From Leptolyngbya sp. SIO4C1 (GTDB lineage: Bacteria; Cyanobacteriota; Cyanobacteriia; Phormidesmidales; Phormidesmidaceae): a stretch of 6,212 nt of DNA. Below the pieces are notes generated by a model. It had not been told where the DNA came from and ran no database searches. It saw only the letters and a list, made by a program, of their open reading frames with translations. The DNA is taken from positions 1 through 6,212 of the forward strand of contig JAAHIA010000297.1 of the NCBI GenBank assembly GCA_010671975.1, written 5' to 3'. The first letter of the stretch is position 1. Each line of letters begins with the position of its first letter. The translations under genes were made by a program, and so were the position numbers. This document shows positions 1 through 4,864 of this stretch, in pieces.

Positions 1-80
1 TCTTCGGCCCGGCTCAGCCCACAGGAGAGCTAGCACTTTAACTCTACATAAATCCCAACAACGAAGCGATAACCCATCTT

Positions 81-112
81 TTTTATTTTTTCTGGTTACA
101 GAAAAAATAAAA
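81..112. repeat. Perfect AT-rich inverted repeat, 14-bp arms, 4-nt spacer
   Basis: TTTTATTTTTTCTG at 81-94 is the exact reverse complement of CAGAAAAAATAAAA at 99-112, separated by GTTA. As RNA it would fold on either strand into a long, mostly A-U hairpin closed by three pairs next to the loop. It may be a bidirectional termination or processing element between the ars cluster and an unseen gene to the left, or a protein-binding palindrome. The repeat is directly visible; its role is inference. Confidence 0.75.
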
Positions 113-174
113 CCACCCACCGGCATAGTGCAATATCTCACTCGCCAAGCCAACCATTTTTTATCCTGTCGGGT

Positions 175-196
175 CCAGGGCGGCGGAACGCCCTGG
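175..196. repeat. Perfect GC-rich inverted repeat, 8-bp arms
   Basis: CCAGGGCG at 175-182 pairs exactly with CGCCCTGG at 189-196 around a 6-nt loop (GCGGAA). No T-tract follows on either strand in the direction of transcription, so it is not a standard intrinsic terminator. It is followed at 201-211 by a small GGGG-AAA-CCCC hairpin. Function unknown; it could be part of a structured RNA or a dispersed repeat. Confidence 0.6.
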
Positions 197-246
197 CCAA
201 GGGGAAACCCCAGTTCGCAATTTAGGATCACTCAGATACTTCCTCT

Positions 247-269
247 AAAAGGGCTCTCGGAGGAGCCCT
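247..269 (-). terminator. Probable intrinsic terminator of the ars cluster
   Basis: Read on the minus strand, the arms AGGGCTC and GAGCCCT (263-269 and 250-256) form a 7-bp perfect GC-rich stem with a 6-nt loop, ending in a short TTTT tract (250-247). It lies about 110 nt downstream of the arsI stop codon and is oriented to stop leftward transcription. The U-tract is short, so termination may be incomplete. A second hairpin (273-300) sits directly upstream in the same transcript. Confidence 0.5.
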
Positions 270-272
270 GAG

Positions 273-300
273 CAGCCTCTTTCGCTAAGACCTGAGGCTG
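273..300. repeat. Inverted repeat, 7-bp arms, 14-nt loop
   Basis: CAGCCTC at 273-279 is the exact reverse complement of GAGGCTG at 294-300. It abuts the terminator-like hairpin at 250-269, giving two consecutive stems in the arsI 3' untranslated region. No T-tract adjoins it, so on its own it is not a terminator; it could stabilise the 3' end of the message. Confidence 0.45.
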
Positions 301-377
301 AGCAAAATCCACAGCCCGCAATCATCCGTTTAGTCCGCAAGGCGTTAGCTAATCGAATTAAAAATAGCACTCACAAG

Positions 378-815
378 CTAGGCGCAGCAAGGCTTTAGCG
401 AGCCTGCCGGCTTTTCAGTCACGGTTGCGTCCGGCGCAGTATCCCCCACTTTCACCACAAAAATCTCCCAGCGATTACCGTCCGGGTCACTCACCCACAC
501 CTTATCTTGCAAAGCATAGCAACAGTCAGTATCGCGCTCAATCAGCGTCTCCAATCCGGCGGCCTGCAGGCGCGCGATCGCGGCCTCCACCGCCGCCGTG
601 CTCTCCACTTGAATGCCTAGATGAGAAAGCGCCCCCTGCGGTGCGATTGCATCGCTGACGTTCAGCGTCAGATTCAGTCCTGGATTCTCTAAATCAAACT
701 TGGCATAGCCAGGCTTGTGCTTGACGGGGGCGATCTCAAACAAGGCTCGATAGAAAGCAATCGCTGGATCAAGCTGGCTGACTCGCAGCGCTACGTGAGT
801 TTTAACGGTAGGCAT
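378..815 (-). CDS. arsI: ArsI C-As lyase (VOC/glyoxalase-fold metalloenzyme)
   Basis: This 145-aa protein belongs to the ArsI/CadI branch of the vicinal oxygen chelate fold. Family members are Fe(II)-dependent dioxygenases that cleave the carbon-arsenic bond of trivalent methylarsenite and aromatic arsenicals, giving arsenite; the enzyme is cytosolic. The expected ligand set is visible: His7 near the N terminus, His65 in SHLGIQV and Glu117 in RWEIFV as iron ligands, and the vicinal pair Cys98-Cys99 in DTDCCYA that binds the arsenical. Length is typical. The ATG at 815 has a strong Shine-Dalgarno (AAGGAGA, complement of 822-828) 6 nt upstream. It is the last gene of the leftward cluster, 50 nt after the second arsR. 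A second vicinal pair, Cys143-Cys144, sits at the extreme C terminus (KPCCA) and may add metalloid binding; that is inference. The family call is near certain, the exact substrate range less so. Confidence 0.93.
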   Translation of the reverse strand: MPTVKTHVALRVSQLDPAIAFYRALFEIAPVKHKPGYAKFDLENPGLNLTLNVSDAIAPQGALSHLGIQVESTAAVEAAIARLQAAGLETLIERDTDCCYALQDKVWVSDPDGNRWEIFVVKVGDTAPDATVTEKPAGSLKPCCA

Positions 816-821
816 GACTTT

Positions 822-828
822 TCTCCTT
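822..828 (-). promoter_or_regulatory. Strong Shine-Dalgarno of arsI
   Basis: The minus-strand AAGGAGA lies 6 nt before the arsI ATG. It is the best ribosome binding site in the ars cluster and fixes this start codon. It suggests arsI is translated independently, not by coupling to the preceding arsR. Confidence 0.75.
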
Positions 829-865
829 TTATATTTTTATAAACATCGAAATAAAGGCTAAAAAC

Positions 866-1231
866 TTAACGGCAGCAGCCGTCCGATTCAGCATCGAGGC
901 GCAGTTCGTCAGTCGCAATCACCTGATTGCGCGTACAGCATTCTTCAAAGAGAAAATCGATCAGCTGCTTCAGTGCTTCTGAGCGAACGCTGTACCAGAT
1001 CCACTGGCGATCTTTCTGGGCCACGACAACACCTGCCTGGCGCAGCTTGTCTAGATGATGAGATAGCGTTGGGGCAGCGATCTCTAGCGCGGCCTGAATC
1101 TCGCCGGCAGGCAGCCCTTGAGGATGCGCCGAGAGCAGCAGTCGCACAATTTTAAGTCGAGAGGACTGGCCCAGAGCTGCAAAGACGGCTGCCATCGCCT
1201 CAGCGTGATCGGTCTGTGACTTTATTTCCAT
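866..1231 (-). CDS. arsR: ArsR-family repressor with C-terminal cysteine pairs (second arsR)
   Basis: This 121-aa winged-helix repressor of the ArsR/SmtB family is expected to bind operator DNA as a dimer and release it on binding a trivalent arsenical. The recognition helix TLSHHLDKLRQAG spans about residues 55-67 and the wing about 70-82 (KDRQWIWYSV). It lacks the classical ELCVCDL site: the equivalent region reads GLPAGEIQAAL with no cysteine. Its only cysteines are two C-terminal vicinal pairs, Cys98-Cys99 (FEECCT) and Cys119-Cys120 (DGCCR). This resembles ArsRs with a C-terminal site, such as that of Acidithiobacillus ferrooxidans. The ATG at 1231 is chosen because homology begins there and GGAA lies just upstream; an open frame up to 1378 overlaps the arsJ end and has no ArsR-like sequence. 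The gene sits between arsJ (65-nt gap) and arsI (50-nt gap). A 20-bp dyad abuts its start codon, suggesting autoregulation. Confidence 0.9.
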   Translation of the reverse strand: MEIKSQTDHAEAMAAVFAALGQSSRLKIVRLLLSAHPQGLPAGEIQAALEIAAPTLSHHLDKLRQAGVVVAQKDRQWIWYSVRSEALKQLIDFLFEECCTRNQVIATDELRLDAESDGCCR

Positions 1232-1251
1232 ATTTCCATAATTACTGAAAT
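1232..1251 (-). promoter_or_regulatory. Candidate ArsR operator in front of the second arsR
   Basis: ATTTCCATAATTACTGAAAT (plus strand) is a dyad of 20 bp in which 16 positions are symmetric: outer arms ATTTC/GAAAT and a palindromic TAATTA core. It directly abuts the arsR start codon at 1231. On the minus strand it matches the dyad in front of the GAPDH gene at 14 of 20 positions. No strong -35/-10 pair is evident, so where a promoter would sit is unclear. Confidence 0.45.
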
Positions 1252-1296
1252 ACGACCGATTGTTTAACCAGCGACAGCTTTCGTTACAAAATGCGC

Positions 1297-2538
1297 TCAG
1301 GCCGCGTGGCCCGCTTGCGGATTCGGCAGCTTCAGCGTAATTAGCTCTGCCAGCAGCACAAACAGCGTCGATACCCACAGACAGCCCACCAGCCCATAAA
1401 ACTGAAAGACTAGGCCCGAGAGTACCGTCCCGGCCAGCCGGCCGCCGGCGTTTGCCATGTAGTAAAAGCCCACGTTGAGCGCCACCTTGTCATCCTCGGT
1501 GTAGGCCAGCACCAGATAAGAATGCACCGCCGAGTTAAAGGCAAAGACAATGCCAAACACCATCAGCCCCACCACGATGGTCTGCCCAGCCGGGCGATTA
1601 AGCTGGAGGGCAATTGCGATCGCGGCTGGAATCGCAATCAAAAAGCCCGTCCAAAAGCGGATGGTGCTGGCCTGCGGCGGTCGGCCTGAACCCAGCCGTC
1701 GCAGTAAAGTGGGCGCGAGTGACTGCACGATGCCGTAGCCAATTACCCACAGCGCCAAAAAGCCGCCCACCTGCTCAAAGGACCAGCCCAGCCCGCTGTA
1801 GAGAAACACCGGCAGCCCTACCACAAACCAAACGTCTCTTGCCCCAAACAAAAAGAATCTTGCCCCCGAGAGCAAGTTGATTTCTGGCGTCTTGGAGAAC
1901 AGCTGCTGAAACTTTACCTTTTGCTTAATCTTGCCCATCCCGGCAGGCAGCCAGCGACTCGACAGCAGCACCAGCAGCAGCCCACTGGCCATAATCAGTA
2001 GCGCGCTCACATAGCCAAAGGCCGCTAGCAGCACGCTGCCAACAAAAAAGCCGACGCCCTTCAGTGCATTCTTCGAGCCCGTGAGAATCGCTACCCATTT
2101 GAACAGGGATGCCTGCGCATTCTGCGGGATCACCAGCCGTATGGCGCTCTTAGAGCTCATCTTCGTGAGATCTTTGGCAATGCCTGAAACGGCCTGCGCC
2201 ACCATCACATAGGGCACCGCCAGCGCAACTGGCCAGGCTGCACTCACCGGCGTCAGCAGCAGCAGCGCCCCAATCTGCAGCGCAATGCCGCCATAGAGCG
2301 TCAGCTTCACACCGAACTGCGAGCCAATCCAGCCGCCAAACAGATTGGTGACAATGCCAAAGATCTCATAGAACAGAAACAGCATCGCCACCTCAAGCGG
2401 CGTGTAGCCCAGCGTGTGAAAATACAGCAGCACCAGCATCCGCAGCGCCCCGTCGGTGATCGTAAAGCCCCAGTAGGCAGCTGTGACCAGCGCGTAGTTG
2501 CGAATGCCAGCTGGGTCAAAGACAGGTGCAGTGCTCAT
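1297..2538 (-). CDS. arsJ: ArsJ, MFS exporter of 1-arseno-3-phosphoglycerate
   Basis: This 413-aa major facilitator superfamily permease has about 12 hydrophobic segments spread over the protein and a basic central loop near residues 200-210 (GMGKIKQKVKF) separating the two six-helix halves. It matches my recall of the ArsJ family in its N-terminal stretch (RNYALVTAAYWGFTITDG, residues 13-30) and in KDLTKMSSKSAIR (122-134). ArsJ sits in the inner membrane and exports the unstable 1-arseno-3-phosphoglycerate made by its partner GAPDH, so arsenate leaves the cell without being reduced. The ATG overlaps the GAPDH stop codon as ATGA (2535-2538), with no separate strong ribosome binding site, implying translational coupling and matched expression. 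Length is normal and the gene looks intact. The gap-arsJ adjacency makes the function assignment strong. Confidence 0.95.
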   Translation of the reverse strand: MSTAPVFDPAGIRNYALVTAAYWGFTITDGALRMLVLLYFHTLGYTPLEVAMLFLFYEIFGIVTNLFGGWIGSQFGVKLTLYGGIALQIGALLLLTPVSAAWPVALAVPYVMVAQAVSGIAKDLTKMSSKSAIRLVIPQNAQASLFKWVAILTGSKNALKGVGFFVGSVLLAAFGYVSALLIMASGLLLVLLSSRWLPAGMGKIKQKVKFQQLFSKTPEINLLSGARFFLFGARDVWFVVGLPVFLYSGLGWSFEQVGGFLALWVIGYGIVQSLAPTLLRRLGSGRPPQASTIRFWTGFLIAIPAAIAIALQLNRPAGQTIVVGLMVFGIVFAFNSAVHSYLVLAYTEDDKVALNVGFYYMANAGGRLAGTVLSGLVFQFYGLVGCLWVSTLFVLLAELITLKLPNPQAGHAA

Positions 2539-3542
2539 AGTGCGATCGCCACCTTGCGCGCCAGCTCAGCCATCCGATTTGAATAGCCCCACTCGTTGTC
2601 ATACCAGGCCAGTACCTTCACCTGCGTCTCGTCGACTACCGTTGTCGAGAGCGCATCGACGATGGCAGAGCGCGGATCGTCTTTGTAGTCAATCGAGACC
2701 AGCGGCCGTTCTTCATAGCCGAGAATGCCCTGCAAATGGCTCTCAGCCGCCGTCCTAAACAGTGCATTCACGGCCTCTACCGTCGTGGGCTGCTCCACTT
2801 CAAACACGCAGTCGGTCAGCGATGCATTTAGCAGCGGCACCCGCACCGCCAGCCCGTTTAGCTTGCCGTTCAGCTCGGGGTAAATCAGGCCGATAGCGGT
2901 GGCTGAGCCGGTAGTGGTGGGCACCAGCGACAGGCTGTTGGCCCGGGCGCGGCGCAAGTCTTTGTGGGGTGCATCCACGATGGTTTGGGTGTTGGTGATG
3001 TCGTGAATGGTGGTAATGACGCCGTGGCGAATGCCCAGCCCCTCGTGGATTACTTTTACTACCGGCGCCAGGCAGTTAGTCGTACAGGAGGCCGCCGTCA
3101 GCAGGTGATGCGTCTGGGGGGCATAGAGATAGTCGTTGATGCCCATGACGATATTGAGCGCATCCTGTTTCACGGGCGCGGCCACAATCACTTTCTTCAC
3201 CCCGCGCTCAAAGTAGGGGGCCAGCAGCGCCGGCGTGCGAAACTGCCCGGAGCATTCCAGCACCAGGTCGATGCCCAGCTCATCCCAAGGCACGTCGCCC
3301 GGCGTGGCATGGTCGCTAAAGCCTATCGGCTGTCCGTCTACGAGAAATTTGGCTTCATCGATGGCTTCGACCGCGAGCGACCAGCGACCGTGCACCGAGT
3401 CAAACTTCAGCAGGTGGGCCGCTGCTGCCGTACCGCCTCTGAGCTCATTCACATGCACAAATTCAAGTTCGGGCCAGCCCCAAGCGGCTCGCAGCACCAG
3501 TCGCCCGATTCGGCCAAATCCATTAATGGCTACTCGCACCAT
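2535..3542 (-). CDS. gap: ArsJ-associated glyceraldehyde-3-phosphate dehydrogenase
   Basis: A complete 335-aa type I GAPDH. The N-terminal Rossmann motif INGFGRIGR covers residues 6-14, the catalytic Cys153 lies in ASCTTNC and the catalytic His180 in TTIHDITNTQ. A VRVP motif with Arg234 matches the phosphate-site arginine of the family. Several segments differ from housekeeping enzymes in the way ArsJ-linked copies do: HDITNTQTIVDAPHKDLRRAR (179-200 region) in place of the usual HAVTATQ...DWRGGR, and SLVPTTTGSATAI. Position 33 is Glu (VNEL) where housekeeping enzymes usually have Asp, which may affect cofactor preference. In the ArsJ pathway the enzyme oxidises glyceraldehyde-3-phosphate with arsenate in place of phosphate, giving 1-arseno-3-phosphoglycerate for export. 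It is the first gene after a good promoter with an embedded dyad (3584-3611). No clear Shine-Dalgarno precedes the ATG. A housekeeping role is unlikely given the context. Confidence 0.94.
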   Translation of the reverse strand: MVRVAINGFGRIGRLVLRAAWGWPELEFVHVNELRGGTAAAAHLLKFDSVHGRWSLAVEAIDEAKFLVDGQPIGFSDHATPGDVPWDELGIDLVLECSGQFRTPALLAPYFERGVKKVIVAAPVKQDALNIVMGINDYLYAPQTHHLLTAASCTTNCLAPVVKVIHEGLGIRHGVITTIHDITNTQTIVDAPHKDLRRARANSLSLVPTTTGSATAIGLIYPELNGKLNGLAVRVPLLNASLTDCVFEVEQPTTVEAVNALFRTAAESHLQGILGYEERPLVSIDYKDDPRSAIVDALSTTVVDETQVKVLAWYDNEWGYSNRMAELARKVAIAL

Positions 3543-3583
3543 AACTTTTCGATAACCCCGATTGTTTGATATCCCGCGTTTTA

Positions 3584-3611
3584 ATTATTTCAAATTTTGT
3601 TGAAATGTAAA
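3584..3611 (-). promoter_or_regulatory. Sigma70-like promoter of gap-arsJ
   Basis: On the minus strand TTTACA (3611-3606, 5/6 match to TTGACA) and AATAAT (3589-3584, 5/6 match to TATAAT) are separated by 16 nt. Transcription would begin near 3577, leaving a leader of about 35 nt before the GAPDH ATG at 3542. The spacer is almost filled by a perfect dyad, the arrangement expected for repression by a bound ArsR dimer. The sequence match is seen directly; promoter activity is inferred. Confidence 0.6.
3587..3606 (-). promoter_or_regulatory. Candidate ArsR operator between -35 and -10 of gap-arsJ
   Basis: ATTTCAA at 3587-3593 and TTGAAAT at 3600-3606 form a perfect 7-bp inverted repeat with a 6-bp spacer. 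The inner part TCAA-N6-TTGA fits, as I recall it, the ATCAA-N6-TTGAT operator reported for the Synechocystis arsBHC promoter. Related dyads precede both arsR genes of this cluster. A bound repressor here would overlap both promoter hexamers. Confidence 0.6.
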
Positions 3612-3641
3612 AGCCGTTTTGGGATTTTTAGGGCGGCTAAA

Positions 3642-3953
3642 TCAGTCAGGGCAAACTCTAGCCGGCTGGATTGGGCTGTGGCGACGAAATTCCGACAGGT
3701 AGGCTTCAAGCTCTAAAAACTGAGCTAGGTTGAGCCGGTAGTAGATCCAGCGGCCTTCTTGACGACCTTTGATCAAGCTGGCTTCTCGCAGCGTCTTCAG
3801 ATGAAATGAGAGCTTGGACTGGGTCACGCTGAGCTGGTCGGCAATATCACAGGCGCAGAGCTCGTGCGATCGCAGCGCTTCAATGATCTGTACCCGCAGC
3901 GGGTCGGCTAGCGCATGAAAATAGGTGGCTATTGAAGCAGTAGCTGCAGTCAT
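3642..3953 (-). CDS. arsR: ArsR-family repressor with classical CxC metalloid site (first arsR)
   Basis: A 103-aa ArsR/SmtB winged-helix repressor. The motif ELCACDIAD (residues 31-39) is the classical As(III) site of the helix before the recognition helix, with Cys33 and Cys35. The third cysteine of the E. coli-type site is not at the usual spot (residue 38 is Ala), but Cys101 lies close to the C terminus (ARVCPD) and could complete a three-sulfur site. The recognition helix is about residues 43-57 (VTQSKLSFHLKTLRE) and the wing follows (GRQEGRWIYYRL). It is the most upstream gene of the cluster, 98 nt before the GAPDH gene, and probably represses itself and gap-arsJ. The ATG at 3953 is preceded only by a weak AGAAAG. 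A partial operator-like dyad lies at 3959-3977. Confidence 0.93.
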   Translation of the reverse strand: MTAATASIATYFHALADPLRVQIIEALRSHELCACDIADQLSVTQSKLSFHLKTLREASLIKGRQEGRWIYYRLNLAQFLELEAYLSEFRRHSPIQPARVCPD

Positions 3954-3958
3954 ATATC

Positions 3959-3977
3959 TTTCTAAGTTTATTTGAAA
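3959..3977 (-). promoter_or_regulatory. Possible ArsR operator upstream of the first arsR
   Basis: TTTCTAA (3959-3965) and TTTGAAA (3971-3977) form an inverted repeat with one mismatch and a 5-bp spacer. On the minus strand the site starts with the same ATTTCAA as the gap operator and matches it at 14 of 20 positions without gaps. It sits 5 nt upstream of the arsR start codon. A weak TAGACC-N17-TCAAAT promoter could overlap it. The spacing is one base longer than in the other sites, so confidence is limited. Confidence 0.35.
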
Positions 3978-4060
3978 TGATGGCGTAGTAACGGTCTAGA
4001 CATGAGCGATGGCGGCGAGAGCCCTACCACGGGACAGATCCGCACGAGAAGCACCTTCTA

Positions 4061-4066
4061 TACAAT
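4061..4066 (+). promoter_or_regulatory. Possible -10 element of the endonuclease gene
   Basis: TACAAT (within TATACAATTAT) matches TATAAT at 5/6 positions and lies about 31 nt before the TTG start at 4097. I see no good -35 hexamer at the right distance. It is the only reasonable rightward promoter in the divergent 143-nt gap with arsR. Confidence 0.3.
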
Positions 4067-4096
4067 TATCACCGCATCTGACCTAGGAATTCTGCT

Positions 4097-4810
4097 TTGC
4101 AGCTCGATTTACTCACGCCCGACCTGAAGCAAAAAGCCGTTGAGATTCATCAGCGGCTCTGCCAGACCTATGGCTGCCCAATTGCCTACTTCCATAGCCT
4201 CGATCCGCTCAGCGAGCTGGTGTCTTCACTGCTGTCGCACCGTACTAAAAATCGAGACTCTGGCCGCGCCTTCAAGCAGCTGCAAGCCGCCCTGCCCACT
4301 TGGGAAGCGGTGCGCGATGCGGAGACCGAGGAAGTAGAACGTGCGATCGCACCCTGCACCTGGCCCGAGCAAAAAGCGCCCCGGATTCAGCAGGTGCTGC
4401 GGCAGATTACGGCTGAGCGGGGTGATCTGACGCTCGACTTTCTCACTGAGCTGTCCGTCCCCGCCGCGCGCGAATGGCTAGAAACGCTCTCCGGCGTCGG
4501 CCCTAAAACCAGCGCGGCTGTGCTTGCCTTTAGCACACTGCGCCGCCGCGCCCTGCCGGTCGATAGCCATCATCATCGCGTCGCAGTCCGCACCGGCCTG
4601 ATTCCTGAGACCGTTGCGGTAGGCCCCTCCCACGCTGTTCTCGAAGCGCAGCTGCCGGCTGACTGGTCGGCCCAGCAGGTCTACGATAATCATGAGGTAC
4701 TCATGTTACATGGTCAGCGCTGCTGCTACTATCGCCAACCCGAGTGCGATCGCTGCGCCATTTTAGACCTCTGCTCCTACGGCCAGCGCCGAAAAGCCGT
4801 CTCAGGGTAG
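4097..4810 (+). CDS. Endonuclease III-like HhH-GPD DNA glycosylase with [4Fe-4S] cluster
   Basis: A 237-aa base-excision repair enzyme of the HhH-GPD superfamily, expected to excise damaged bases and nick at the resulting site. The helix-hairpin-helix LSGVGPKTSAAVL is at residues 131-143, with Lys137 in the position of the catalytic lysine of endonuclease III. The catalytic Asp156 lies in LPVDSHHHRV. Cys210, 217, 220 and 226 follow the C-x6-C-x2-C-x5-C spacing of the iron-sulfur loop. Near the N terminus, SLLSHRTKN replaces the usual LLSAQ-type segment, so it is probably a distinct subfamily and not the housekeeping Nth; substrate cannot be told. Translation starts at TTG (4097): an in-frame TGA lies at 4079 with no other start between, and TAGGAAT (4084-4090) is well placed as ribosome binding site. 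It diverges from the ars cluster and has no visible functional tie to it. Confidence 0.88.
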   Translation: MQLDLLTPDLKQKAVEIHQRLCQTYGCPIAYFHSLDPLSELVSSLLSHRTKNRDSGRAFKQLQAALPTWEAVRDAETEEVERAIAPCTWPEQKAPRIQQVLRQITAERGDLTLDFLTELSVPAAREWLETLSGVGPKTSAAVLAFSTLRRRALPVDSHHHRVAVRTGLIPETVAVGPSHAVLEAQLPADWSAQQVYDNHEVLMLHGQRCCYYRQPECDRCAILDLCSYGQRRKAVSG

Positions 4811-4864
4811 ACGCTAACTTGCAGCTGGTCAGCTATAGTCATTAGCCAGAATTAGAATCCTCAT

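Larger units (their letters stand above)
1..377. other. Non-coding, hairpin-rich region downstream of arsI
   Basis: I find no convincing gene in this stretch. It holds four clear inverted repeats: arms of 14 bp at 81-94/99-112, 8 bp at 175-182/189-196, 7 bp at 250-256/263-269 and 7 bp at 273-279/294-300, plus a small GGGG-AAA-CCCC at 201-211. I checked for tRNA T-loop signatures and for obvious RNase P or SRP RNA cores and recognised none. The right part is the 3' untranslated region of the leftward ars cluster. The left part may belong to the end of a gene outside the window. Confidence 0.6.

Noticed and set aside
201..240. GGGGAAACCCC and following bases as part of a known cyanobacterial small RNA (Yfr type) or a tRNA
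   Set aside because: No recognisable conserved core, no T-loop consensus and no acceptor stem could be found on either strand.
1232..1378. N-terminal extension of the second ArsR to an ATG at 1378
   Set aside because: The extra 49 residues overlap the arsJ 3' end in another frame and show no ArsR-like features; the ATG at 1231 has GGAA just upstream and matches the usual family start.
1614..1880. Plus-strand open frames opposite arsJ
   Set aside because: Low-complexity Ser/Arg/Pro-rich translations typical of antisense frames in GC-rich coding DNA.
2964..3569. 201-codon open frame on the plus strand opposite the GAPDH gene
   Set aside because: Antisense shadow of a well-conserved gene; the product resembles no family I know and has no ribosome binding site evidence.
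3612..3638. Hairpin AGCCG/CGGCT followed by TTTA between the first arsR and the GAPDH gene, as an attenuator or terminator
   Set aside because: Only 5 bp with a 17-nt loop and a three-base U run; too weak to call, although it does sit between the arsR stop and the gap promoter.
378..3953. Insertion sequence or genomic-island borders around the ars cluster
   Set aside because: No transposase, flanking direct repeat or tRNA boundary is visible, and HIP1 density inside and outside the cluster is similar.
4822..4836. AGCTG-GT-CAGCT after the endonuclease gene as a terminator
   Set aside because: The loop would be only two bases and no T-tract follows.
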